A model generated the notes under the pieces. It worked only from the letters and a program-made list of their open reading frames with translations, did no database searches and was not told the DNA's origin. 40,767 nt of DNA from NCBI GenBank assembly GCA_002281475.1, contig NCGC01000021.1, positions 1 to 40,767 on the forward strand, read 5' to 3'. The position numbers were made by a program, and so were the translations under genes. Each line of letters begins with the position of its first letter. Positions within the stretch are counted from its first letter, which is position 1. The DNA is from Methylophilales bacterium 28-44-11. Its GTDB lineage: Bacteria > Pseudomonadota > Gammaproteobacteria > Burkholderiales > Methylophilaceae. Positions 18,241 to 25,880 of the stretch are shown piece after piece.

Positions 18241-18891
18241 TTAAGCACGTAGCAACTGTCTGGTGTCGCCCGTGTTTTCAGTGATCCAATGTTGAAAAAA
18301 CTCTCGCACCACCGTTAAAAATAACTGTCTGGAATTTTTTAATCGGAAAAGTGGCAATGTCATATCGACGGCCACTCTGTAAACGGCACCGCTTTTTTGT
18401 GGTGCGTCTCGTAATCGCAACAACACAATCTTAGCCAAGCGCAACTTGACAACAATCACCCCTTTTTCAAATCCTTGTTGACGCATGGTTTTTAAGTACT
18501 GTTCAAGTTGCACACTCTCGAGTTCATTAAATGCAATATGCTCCAACATCTCAGATAATTGTTTGAGAGACGTAGGTAGCGGCGTCCAATCTACGACTGC
18601 GTTTTGCACACCATACTGTTCACTCAGTTGCGCAATCGCTTTGATGTCTTGCATCCAAAACGGATAAAACTCACGGGCTACTTGCATATGAAAATGCCAA
18701 GCCTGATCACGCGTTTTTTTCATGATCATATTCAGTGCACCCGCATAGGCAATACGATCGTAGGGCTTAGAAGCTAAGCCTGCAATCAGGCGCATCAAAA
18801 ACTCAACTCGCACGTCCAAACTTTTTTGCGCAACGCCTTTGCTGCGTAAAAAGGTGAGGTAGGCGTTTAATGCTTCGTTCTCATACTGCAT
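18241..18891 (-). CDS. Conserved unknown protein, integrase SAM-like helical pattern
   Basis: A 216-residue, mostly helical soluble protein. The N-terminal NAYLTFLRSKGVAQKSLDVRVEFLMRLIAG resembles the SAM-like core-binding domain of tyrosine recombinases. No catalytic R-H-R-Y domain follows, so it is not a recombinase. The C-terminal portion (VYRVAVDMTLPLF to VREFFQHWITEN) is not recognised. No signal peptide or membrane segment. It sits 16 nt downstream of trhO in the same direction and ends exactly where bamD ends on the other strand. I think the gene is real from its intact length and position, but no function can be given. Confidence 0.7.
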   Translation of the reverse strand: MQYENEALNAYLTFLRSKGVAQKSLDVRVEFLMRLIAGLASKPYDRIAYAGALNMIMKKTRDQAWHFHMQVAREFYPFWMQDIKAIAQLSEQYGVQNAVVDWTPLPTSLKQLSEMLEHIAFNELESVQLEQYLKTMRQQGFEKGVIVVKLRLAKIVLLRLRDAPQKSGAVYRVAVDMTLPLFRLKNSRQLFLTVVREFFQHWITENTGDTRQLLRA

Positions 18892-18907
18892 GCATTACTA
18901 CTTTCTT

Positions 18908-19834
18908 TTATGGAGTTTTTTGCTGTTCACCAATATGTGCTTCGCCACGTTGTTTAGCCAATATCACTTGCTTTTGTCGCTCTGTCAGTGCCGCCTTTTT
19001 CTCTTCTGATGTTTTGTTATAACAATGAGGACAGGCAATACCAGGTGTATACATTGGACTCTTCAGTTCTTCTGGTGATAATGGCATACGACATGCATAG
19101 CATTGATCATAATCACCCACCTCTAACCCGTGCTTGACAGCCACGCGCTGATCAAACACAAAGCACTCACCTTCCCACATACTTAGTTCTTTCGGCACGG
19201 TTTCTAAATACTTGAGGATACCACCCTGTAAATGGTACACCTCCTCGAAACCTTGCTGCTTCATAAAAGAGGAAGCTTTTTCACAACGAATGCCGCCAGT
19301 ACAAAACATGGCTACTTTTTTGTGTTTATTTTTGTCTAAGTTTTGCGCAACATACTCAGGAAACTGTCGAAATGTGGTGGTTTTAGGGTCTACAGCACCA
19401 TGAAATGTGCCTATACTGACTTCGTAATCGTTGCGTGTGTCTAACAGAATCACATCAGGGTCACTGATTAATGCATTCCAGTCTTCGGGTTTCACATAAG
19501 TACCTACCACTTGATTGGGGTCAATATTTGGTACACCCATGGTCACAATTTCTTTTTTTAGCTTCACCTTCATGCGATAAAACGGATGTGTGTCCGCGTA
19601 GGACTCTTTGTGTTCTAAGTCACTAAACTCTGGATATTGACGTAAAGCAGCTAGCACCGCTTGGATATGTTCCGGAGCGCCAGCAATGGTGCCATTGATG
19701 CCTTCAGTAGCAAGCAGCAATGTACCTTTGATTTGATGTTGATTACACATGGCTAAAATAGGCGCTTGCAATGCTTGGTAATTAGGCAAGCTCACAAATT
19801 TGTAGAGGGCGGCAGTTAAGTATTGGCTCATCAC
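18908..19834 (-). CDS. trhO: tRNA uridine-34 hydroxylase (rhodanese family)
   Basis: TrhO (YceA) hydroxylates uridine 34 of certain tRNAs, a step towards 5-methoxyuridine-type modification. The 308-residue protein has an N-terminal acylphosphatase-like domain ([16 protein letters not shown] near residues 37-52) and a rhodanese domain with the active-site Cys178 in [12 protein letters not shown]. The C-terminal region holds CYAC and CPHC pairs, likely binding a metal. All are typical of the family. The start may be either of two adjacent ATG codons at 19834 and 19831. It lies 54 nt from the HPP gene, separated by a probable terminator. Confidence 0.92.
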   Translation of the reverse strand: MMSQYLTAALYKFVSLPNYQALQAPILAMCNQHQIKGTLLLATEGINGTIAGAPEHIQAVLAALRQYPEFSDLEHKESYADTHPFYRMKVKLKKEIVTMGVPNIDPNQVVGTYVKPEDWNALISDPDVILLDTRNDYEVSIGTFHGAVDPKTTTFRQFPEYVAQNLDKNKHKKVAMFCTGGIRCEKASSFMKQQGFEEVYHLQGGILKYLETVPKELSMWEGECFVFDQRVAVKHGLEVGDYDQCYACRMPLSPEELKSPMYTPGIACPHCYNKTSEEKKAALTERQKQVILAKQRGEAHIGEQQKTP

Positions 19835-19850
19835 AGAATAACATTATTTT

Positions 19851-19874
19851 AAAAAGGGTATTTTAACACTACCC
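19851..19874 (-). terminator. Probable rho-independent terminator of the fhc-HPP operon
   Basis: On the minus strand, after the HPP stop codon, GGGTA (19874-19870) pairs with TACCC (19860-19856) around a 9-nt loop and is followed by five T residues (19855-19851). The stem is short, so strength is uncertain, but the placement just beyond the last gene of the series and before trhO fits. Confidence 0.5.
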
Positions 19875-19888
19875 GCCCCAATCGCGTA

Positions 19889-20413
19889 TTAAAACCAGTA
19901 TTTTGGATACCGGCCTTCACGGGTAATATTGTTATAAATGAGGGCAACGATAGTGATTGCAATGGCACCCAACAAGGTGGGGAAAAGCAAAAAATCCCAA
20001 CTTAGTCCACCATGAGAGGCTGCCATCAACCACACAATCACTGGATTTGAGCCTGCTGGAGGATGGACTGTTCGGGTCACCATCATAAGCGCAACCGCAG
20101 TAGCGACGGCAATGGCCAATGCCCACCATGTCACGCCCAAAAAAGAAACCACGACTAATCCGACTAACGAACTTAAAAAATGACCTGCGATGGTATTACG
20201 TGGCTGTGCAAAAGGGGCATCTGGATAGGCAAACAGAATGACACACGATGCGCCGAATGAGCCCAGTATAAGCATATACTCCAAGCGCTGCGTCATGATG
20301 GCGACCACTGCAATTGCAACAAAAGCACCAAGCCATGCAAGCCCAATGGATTTGACCGAAAATGCTGCGGGTAATGCGGCATGGTCACCTTGCAACTTCT
20401 CTAATAACTTCAT
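19889..20413 (-). CDS. HPP family membrane protein
   Basis: A 174-residue integral membrane protein of the HPP family, with four to five hydrophobic segments (for example GLAWLGAFVAIAVVAIM, MLILGSFGASCVILFAY and WALAIAVATAVALMMVT). The family-defining HPPAGSNP lies at about residues 116-123. Members have been implicated in nitrite transport in chloroplasts and cyanobacteria; the substrate here is unknown. No CBS domain follows, unlike some relatives. A strong ribosome site (GGGAGATAAC before ATG) is present. It is the last gene after fhcC (gap 51 nt), in the same direction, and may be co-transcribed with the fhc genes. Confidence 0.88.
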   Translation of the reverse strand: MKLLEKLQGDHAALPAAFSVKSIGLAWLGAFVAIAVVAIMTQRLEYMLILGSFGASCVILFAYPDAPFAQPRNTIAGHFLSSLVGLVVVSFLGVTWWALAIAVATAVALMMVTRTVHPPAGSNPVIVWLMAASHGGLSWDFLLFPTLLGAIAITIVALIYNNITREGRYPKYWF

Positions 20414-20464
20414 GTTATCTCCCTAATGTATATGATTGTTTTTGGAGATGAAAAAGCGAAATTG

Positions 20465-21127
20465 TTAGGCCAATACTAAAATTTCTGCCTTCCCAAGACC
20501 AGACACATCCCCCATCCAGCGTTGTACACGCATTTGTGTCAAGGTAGCAAATCGGGTATCGAGTGTTTTAAATGACTGGTAAAGGATATTTAAAAATGGC
20601 AAGGTGTGCCAGCCACAATCTAACCAAGTGGCTTGTAACGTTGGCGTTTGCGCCAGTAAAAGTGTACCGCGCTTCATGCCAAATCCAAGTCGAGCCCCAG
20701 TATTTCCGAGAACGCCTAGAGTACCGGCTTTCATGCTTGACGCGCAATACTCTCCTGCATCCCCTTCAATCAAGAGCATGCCTCTACGCATGCTATCACC
20801 CGCGCGTTCGCCCACACTCCCCTTACAAATCAGTACGCCACCTTGCATCGCCGCACCAATAAAATCTCCCGCATCACCTTCCACCGTTATTTGACCAGAT
20901 TTCATTTGATAACCCACATAATCAAGTGAATGCGTGGCCTGCTTAAAGATGATTTGATTCACATTTTCACCTGTTACATCAAATACATCTGCAACAATCA
21001 GGTGCTGACTTAAGCGCATGGCTTTGATTTCTGCCAATGTTTTTTGTGCCAGATGCTGCGGCGTCAATAATCGGCAATCTATTTTGGTTGTCACAGGTGG
21101 TTTTAAGGTCAATATCAACGCTGTCAT
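20465..21127 (-). CDS. fhcC: Formyltransferase/hydrolase complex subunit C, shortened
   Basis: FhcC is the parallel beta-helix subunit of the Fhc complex, homologous to archaeal FwdC/FmdC, and helps hold the complex that turns formyl-H4MPT into formate. The C-terminal beta-helix repeats are plain: EGDAGDFIGAAMQGG, GSVGERAGDSMRRGM, GDAGEYCASSMKAGT, GNTGARLGFGMKRGT. The product is only 220 residues, whereas family members are about 270. I count about five helix turns instead of seven, and the usual LPGxxxGM insertion is missing. The alignment break falls after GDAGDFIGAAM, suggesting an in-frame loss between repeats. The ATG overlaps the fhcD stop codon (ATGA). Identity is certain; whether the protein works is not. 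Confidence 0.9.
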   Translation of the reverse strand: MTALILTLKPPVTTKIDCRLLTPQHLAQKTLAEIKAMRLSQHLIVADVFDVTGENVNQIIFKQATHSLDYVGYQMKSGQITVEGDAGDFIGAAMQGGVLICKGSVGERAGDSMRRGMLLIEGDAGEYCASSMKAGTLGVLGNTGARLGFGMKRGTLLLAQTPTLQATWLDCGWHTLPFLNILYQSFKTLDTRFATLTQMRVQRWMGDVSGLGKAEILVLA

Positions 21128-22062
21128 GCTGAGGTTGCTCCCGCTAAATTTCCTTGCAAGATTGGCTGCAATTTAAAATGATGTTGCCCTAACTTGCCAC
21201 CATAATTACCAGCAGAAATACGTTTGATACCAGCGCTAGCGCCTAAGTGACACGCTGCCTCAATGCCAACTTTCATGGAGAGGGCAATATCTTCGAATGT
21301 CAGCCCATCAATCACGATTTCCATCACACTTTCAATGTCCATATCGAGCTCGGTGTTGACCACGCCTTTTAATGTGGGGCAAAACGCATCATTGGTACTG
21401 GCAAACAATTTGGGATATTTACTTCCCACTTTTGAACCTGAACGCACCACCCCACCTGGAAAAGGCATAATCACATTGGGTATTTTTTTCATTGCCTCAA
21501 TCGCGGCCTCACAAGCTGCGAGCACTTGCGGCTGACTTTGTCCTAATACCAAAAAGTTACCACCACCAATCGCACGCACCATGCCCGTGGTTTCTTGTGT
21601 TAAAAATTCACCGTCCATCACAGGAATACGCCAATAGCGTTGATTCACACCATTGGCATCGGGAATCAATTTGGACACCTGATTGCCATCGCCAAAATAG
21701 CGCAGATGCTTACCTAAGCTAATTTGATCATCTGATGCAATACCTGAAAAAGCTGCCGCCGTCGGGCAAGTCAATATACATTGACCCATGCGTGTTTCCA
21801 ACTGTTGCATCAACACTTTGCTACCCATGGCAAACATCAATACAGCCACCCCTGGCCGCCCATCAGGTGTTTCATCCGGTGTTAATTCACGTTCGATACC
21901 CGCCTCTACGCCACAGCCGATCACACTGGTGGCAAAACCAGTCATGGCATTGGCAGCGTTGTAGGCCCATTTGAGATTGAGCGCAGTAATGATTACGCGC
22001 GTGCCACGCATATTGAATGCCTCAGCAAAAGTATCGTCTATGTGTACGCCATTGATATTCAT
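21124..22062 (-). CDS. fhcD: Formylmethanofuran:H4MPT formyltransferase subunit
   Basis: FhcD (Ftr homologue) moves the formyl group between H4MPT and the methanofuran-like cofactor within the bacterial Fhc complex. The 312-residue sequence is full length. It opens with INGVHIDDTFAEAFNMRGTR, has TGFATSVIGCGVEAGIE near residues 42-58 and PDETPDGRPGVAVL near 62-75, and closes with the conserved GISAGNYGGKLGQHHF-type block (ISAGNYGGKLGQ near residues 285-296). No lesion is apparent. It follows the PPOX-family gene by 19 nt and overlaps fhcC by 4 nt. Confidence 0.95.
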   Translation of the reverse strand: MNINGVHIDDTFAEAFNMRGTRVIITALNLKWAYNAANAMTGFATSVIGCGVEAGIERELTPDETPDGRPGVAVLMFAMGSKVLMQQLETRMGQCILTCPTAAAFSGIASDDQISLGKHLRYFGDGNQVSKLIPDANGVNQRYWRIPVMDGEFLTQETTGMVRAIGGGNFLVLGQSQPQVLAACEAAIEAMKKIPNVIMPFPGGVVRSGSKVGSKYPKLFASTNDAFCPTLKGVVNTELDMDIESVMEIVIDGLTFEDIALSMKVGIEAACHLGASAGIKRISAGNYGGKLGQHHFKLQPILQGNLAGATSA

Positions 22063-22081
22063 ATTGTTTTATTCATCATGA

Positions 22082-22741
22082 TTATGCTTCTGGATGACCT
22101 GTTTTAATTTTTTCCACCCAACTGTTAATATCTATTGTGCCTAATGTTTCTACTTTTTCTTTGTCTTTTTCCAAAATCACATCTTGCATTAAATCAATAC
22201 GTTTCCATTCCGCAACAGGTGTTTCACATGCAGATCTTGGCACATATCGAGAGTCGCGTACTTTTTGCATCTGAGGGATATAGCGTGGGCAGTTTTGCCA
22301 TAACTCAGACAACTTCACCAAAACTACGAACTCAGCTTCTTTAAATTGAGATAACAAAGCAGGCTCTTTTGAAAGTGTGGCAGTCCCTTGTACACGAATG
22401 CGATGAGGTTTTTCAAACGAGATAAACAGTAGCCCTACTTGTGGGTTGGTACTGATGTTACCCATTGAAAAGAACATGCCGTTGCCGTCATAACTAGGGA
22501 ACATGAGCGTCGTTGCATCGATCACTTTCACAAAGCCAGCGTCACCGCCTTTAAATGAAACGGTAGGCCGTCCTTGGTGATCCACACTCGACAAGAAGAA
22601 CATGTCAAGGTGTTCGATAAACCCTTTTGCATCCTCATCAAACTCAGTTTTACAGGCAATCGCTTCCACCCGGTCCGCCAATTGCGTGGTCCCAAACGCG
22701 TCCTGTAATGTTCTGTGTTGCTCACCGTACAATCGACTCAT
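22082..22741 (-). CDS. PPOX-family flavoprotein inside the fhc operon
   Basis: A 219-residue protein of the pyridoxamine-5'-phosphate-oxidase-like FMN-binding split-barrel superfamily. Supporting sequence: FFLSSVDHQGRPTVSFKGGDAGFV at about residues 48-71, FPSYDGNGMFFSMGNISTNP near 97-116 and RIRVQGTAT near 133-141, typical of the small PPOX proteins found widely in bacteria; the true PdxH motifs are absent. The substrate is unknown, and a general oxidoreductase role is inferred. It lies between fhcA and fhcD, with gaps of 20 and 19 nt. The other fhc neighbours overlap by 4 nt, so it looks like an inserted gene. No intrinsic damage is seen. Confidence 0.85.
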   Translation of the reverse strand: MSRLYGEQHRTLQDAFGTTQLADRVEAIACKTEFDEDAKGFIEHLDMFFLSSVDHQGRPTVSFKGGDAGFVKVIDATTLMFPSYDGNGMFFSMGNISTNPQVGLLFISFEKPHRIRVQGTATLSKEPALLSQFKEAEFVVLVKLSELWQNCPRYIPQMQKVRDSRYVPRSACETPVAEWKRIDLMQDVILEKDKEKVETLGTIDINSWVEKIKTGHPEA

Positions 22742-22761
22742 GCGTTGCCCTCAAAAAAACA

Positions 22762-24350
22762 TTATGATTTGAAATGATTGATGACTTGGTTGCGACCATC
22801 TTGCGCAATTTCATCATCACTCATTTTAAAGTTATCTAGTTGAATCGTATGGTATTTATCAAAGTAATCTTTTAGGCCTTTTTCTACACCGATATCAAAC
22901 GCAGGTTTTGAGGTGTGTGTTTTGCCCCATACCACTTTGACGACTTTGCCATCTTTCACCACTAACTCACCATCTTTAAATACATAGTCTGGTTTACTAA
23001 ACATGGCTTCTTTATCAGCTTGGTCGGTATACACTGTGATATCCGCGGCCGCACCTATGCTTAAGTGACCACGGTCATGCAGACCAATTAATTTGGCAGC
23101 TGCAGCGCGCGTCATGGTCGCGATCTCATACAGGCTATATTCACGATTCAGGCTGGTTAAATTACTCATGGCCTGCGCATCTAAATTGAGCTTGGCAAAG
23201 GCATCATTTCTAAATGTCTTATCCATCAATAAACGAATCAAATGCGGATAACTTGTGAATGGCGCACCTGCAAGGCATTGACGTAATTTTGATCATGATA
23301 TTTAAATGGCACTACGCCACAACCAGCATCGCATTCGATGTCCATGATCACCGATTTTTTTGGGTTGGCAATCTTGGCATTAAGATGTTGCATCATATTG
23401 TCGCCAGAAGCTGTCACGGTTTGCCCAAACAATATTTGGCCTACATCGGCACTAATATGTTTGTTAGCGTTGAGCGCTTGGGCAATTTGTGCCGCAGCAG
23501 ATGAGAATTTTTTGTCCCCCTCTGTGCCATAACTATGAAACTGAATATGTGTGAGATGCATGGGTATACCATCGCTGGCGCCCATCGTATCTAGGGTAGT
23601 TTGGAAATTACCCGCCGTGCCTAAATTATTGCAGTGCACGTGCAATGGCTTGGCTATACCAAGCTCATTCACTGCGCGACTCAAGCTCTGCAAAATTTGC
23701 CGTGGCGTCACTTGGTAATGCACATTATTTTCGTCTAAATTTAAACGACGCTGATTAAACTTAAAGGCAGAAATACCACCTGGGTTTACTACTTTAATAC
23801 CAATCGTTTGTGTAGAGTGCAAGGTCCAAGCCACATAATCATTGATGGCTTTTTGGTCAGCTTTTCCTGCCAGCAACCTTAAAAAGTAATCATCATTTCC
23901 CAACATGGCATAACCACCCTTGTCAATCATGGGAGTGTCGCCCATTTCCAAATGCGCCTGCCGCGCGTTAATCGCTAAAATCGCTGGCTCAAACGCAGCG
24001 GTATAACCCATCTCAATGTAGCGCATACCGGTATCTGTTGTGCTTGGCGTTACGTTGTGCGTACAACTTGGGGTGCAAATATGGGCTTCAGGCTCGCTTA
24101 AATTACGCGTTGCTTGATACTCTGGCAACATCATGCGCGCAATATTGACTTTGCCACCACCAATATGGCTATGCATATCAATCGCTCCTGCCATCACTAT
24201 TTTTCCATTTAAATCAATGGTTTGATGTATTTTTTCAGTGTCGCTCGGCTTTGCAACAATACGACCATCACGAATATATATATTTTCCGTGACACCATCT
24301 TTCCCCTGAGCAGGGTCAATCACTTTGGCGTTTTTCAATAACGTTATCAT
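22762..24350 (-). pseudogene. fhcA: Formyltransferase/hydrolase subunit A, broken by deletion/frameshift
   Basis: FhcA, homologous to FwdA, is the amidohydrolase-type subunit that hydrolyses the formyl group to formate. The first part (23238-24350, 370 codons) carries expected metal ligands: DMHSH (His60, His62), GIKVVNPGG (Lys186), HVHCNNLG (His237/239) and HLTHIQFH (His265/268). After YVNALQ the frame runs 11 codons to a stop. From 23268 a different frame continues correctly as GAPFTSYPHLIRLLMDK and runs to 22762. Between Q and G the family has about 25 residues, including the TTDHPN motif with the catalytic Asp; these are missing. A deletion of 3n+1 nt, about 70-80, explains both the loss and the frame change. 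The second frame has no ribosome site. The ATG overlaps the fhcB stop. Identity is certain; the size of the deletion is from memory of the family. Confidence 0.88.
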
Positions 24351-25579
24351 GCCAATTGTGCCTCCAATTGCTGTAATACTTCGGCCAAGGTCGGCAATGT
24401 ACTTTTACGTACTTTTTTCAATGGCAACACCACAGAGGAATCCACTCTAAATAAAGTCCCTGCGCTATCCAAACCAGGCGTTGCTACTGGAATAAACACT
24501 TCAGGCGGCGTTGTAAATACTGTACCGGGGTGCCCTAATACAATCATCGGCGCATGAAAATTAGGCAAAGGTTTATCTGGGCTAAAGCTATTGACCCAAA
24601 TCATCAAATCATGTGCCTCCAACGCGTGCTCACTCAAAGTGAGGCCATCTAGCCATGTATGCGCATAATTCACGGTGGTATCGCCATCGCTACCACCCAA
24701 AGCCAAACCCATCGCGCGAGATTGCTGATTCAACACCACCACACTCTCGGTAATATTTTGTATGGTGAGTTCAGCATGTGGAAAGTCCAAATCTTTCGCC
24801 ACCCAAACCAGCACCGCATATTTAGCTTGTTTCAGTTGCTCAACTAAAGCATTTAAGGCACTGATAGCAACACCTGCCACCGCTTCTACCTTAACAGGCT
24901 TGCCTTGCAACAAAGCACGCAATGCTGCGGTGACTTCTGGCAAGTCTTTAGTAGCGCATGGTATCACTGTTGGCTGCACCCTAGATGGGGTTACGCCGGG
25001 TGCGGTATTTAAATCATCCCCACCCAAATACACTATTTTGCGTGAATCAGGCTCGGTAAACATGGCGTCATCCACCCACACTGTGCGTTCAAAAAAGCGC
25101 GGATTGTGGCTGACCACATCCGTGCCAATCAGCACTATCATATCTGCACGGTTTTTTACTTCTGTAAGGGTTGTAGTTTGCCACCCAGTCGATTGCAACA
25201 CCTTAGTGTTACGCAAGGAGCTTTGCACATTCATGTGCATCATCTCTGCCTTGATTTTCTGTGCAAATGCATACGCGGCTCTAAATCCAGCAAGGTCGGT
25301 ACTCAAGCCTGCGATTAATGGTGATTGTGCTGTTGCCAACAACTCTGCTGCCCGGTCAAACGCATCTGCAAGGCTAACCGGCTTACCAGCAATCATGGGT
25401 GAGTGAGCGTTTAAAGGGCGAGAGAAAAATGTAACCGCTTTAGCACAGGTTTCGCCCGATTTTAGAGTGACCTCAGGCTTAGCGTCAGCACTTTGCCAAC
25501 TTACCGATACATCGTCACACAACAAGCCACAAGCCGGGCATGTTGCAAGCACATTTTGGGTTGAGGATATCGTTTGCAT
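24347..25579 (-). CDS. fhcB: Formyltransferase/hydrolase complex subunit B
   Basis: FhcB is homologous to the molybdopterin-binding FwdB/FmdB subunit of archaeal formylmethanofuran dehydrogenase, but in bacteria it serves the hydrolase complex and has no redox role. The 410-residue product has an N-terminal CPACGLLCDD (Cys14, Cys17, Cys21) and a GxTCAKAVTFF block near residues 41-52. Oxidoreductase-like segments follow, such as IVLIGTDVVSHNPRFFERTVW near residue 145. The archaeal form's redox cofactor ligand is not evident. ATG 25579 (MQTISSTQ) is preferred over a TTG 11 codons upstream. First gene of the fhc series; it overlaps fhcA by 4 nt. It appears intact. Confidence 0.9.
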   Translation of the reverse strand: MQTISSTQNVLATCPACGLLCDDVSVSWQSADAKPEVTLKSGETCAKAVTFFSRPLNAHSPMIAGKPVSLADAFDRAAELLATAQSPLIAGLSTDLAGFRAAYAFAQKIKAEMMHMNVQSSLRNTKVLQSTGWQTTTLTEVKNRADMIVLIGTDVVSHNPRFFERTVWVDDAMFTEPDSRKIVYLGGDDLNTAPGVTPSRVQPTVIPCATKDLPEVTAALRALLQGKPVKVEAVAGVAISALNALVEQLKQAKYAVLVWVAKDLDFPHAELTIQNITESVVVLNQQSRAMGLALGGSDGDTTVNYAHTWLDGLTLSEHALEAHDLMIWVNSFSPDKPLPNFHAPMIVLGHPGTVFTTPPEVFIPVATPGLDSAGTLFRVDSSVVLPLKKVRKSTLPTLAEVLQQLEAQLA

Positions 25580-25635
25580 GGATTCTATTCTGCCATAGTT
25601 TAATGAGTTCAATATCGGTGCATTTCAAACTGCGT

Positions 25636-25659
25636 TTGTGTGCACTTTACATCACACAA
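25636..25659. promoter_or_regulatory. Candidate operator upstream of fhcB
   Basis: TTGTGTG (25636-25642) and CACACAA (25653-25659) form a perfect 7-bp inverted repeat with a 10-nt spacer, lying 57-80 nt before the fhcB start. The position and symmetry suit a dimeric regulator site. The palindrome is seen directly; no regulator is known, and it does not match the CRP consensus spacing. Confidence 0.4.
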
Positions 25660-25848
25660 CACAAATTCACCATTTCCACATCATAGCGCGTTCAATACCC
25701 ACATATTGCAGTATCAGCAGCAGAAATCATGCGCTATTCTTGGTTTTAATGCTAGCCATGCCGGATTAAGAAGACAAATTAAGTAAGCACCTCTAGGATG
25801 TTATGCATCACGATAATCCATAGGTTTGATAGGAGATTGTTTTCATGC

Positions 25849-25871
25849 GGCGGACTGTAAACGAGTCCGCC
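25849..25871. repeat. REP-like palindrome
   Basis: GGCGGACT (25849-25856) and AGTCCGCC (25864-25871) make a perfect 8-bp stem with a 7-nt loop. On the minus strand it is preceded by GTAGG, giving the GTAGGGCGGAnn...nnTCCGCC layout of short dispersed palindromes common in proteobacterial genomes. It could also act as an mRNA hairpin, but no T-run follows in either direction, so a terminator role is unlikely. Only one copy is seen in the window. Confidence 0.6.
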
Positions 25872-25880
25872 CTACGCGGG

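Larger units (their letters stand above)
25580..25880. other. Non-coding stretch upstream of fhcB
   Basis: About 300 nt with no convincing gene on either strand. It holds the fhcB leader, a palindromic operator candidate at 25636-25659 and a palindromic repeat at 25849-25871 (both listed separately). No clear -35/-10 pair for fhcB could be fixed by eye. Confidence 0.6.

Noticed and set aside
18241-18891. Tyrosine recombinase or phage integrase
   Set aside because: Only an N-terminal SAM-like helical pattern is present; no catalytic Arg/His/Arg/Tyr domain, attachment sites or phage genes are seen.
22762-23241. A separate 159-codon gene on the minus strand beginning MIRLLMDKTF
   Set aside because: It is the C-terminal part of FhcA out of frame with the first part; it has no ribosome site and its start coincides with family-internal sequence.
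23238-23270. Programmed ribosomal frameshift in fhcA
   Set aside because: A frameshift would not supply the about 25 missing residues with the catalytic Asp, and no slippery heptamer is seen at the junction; a deletion explains both.
25849-25871. Rho-independent terminator at the palindrome upstream of fhcB
   Set aside because: No T-run follows the stem on either strand; it looks like a dispersed palindromic repeat instead.
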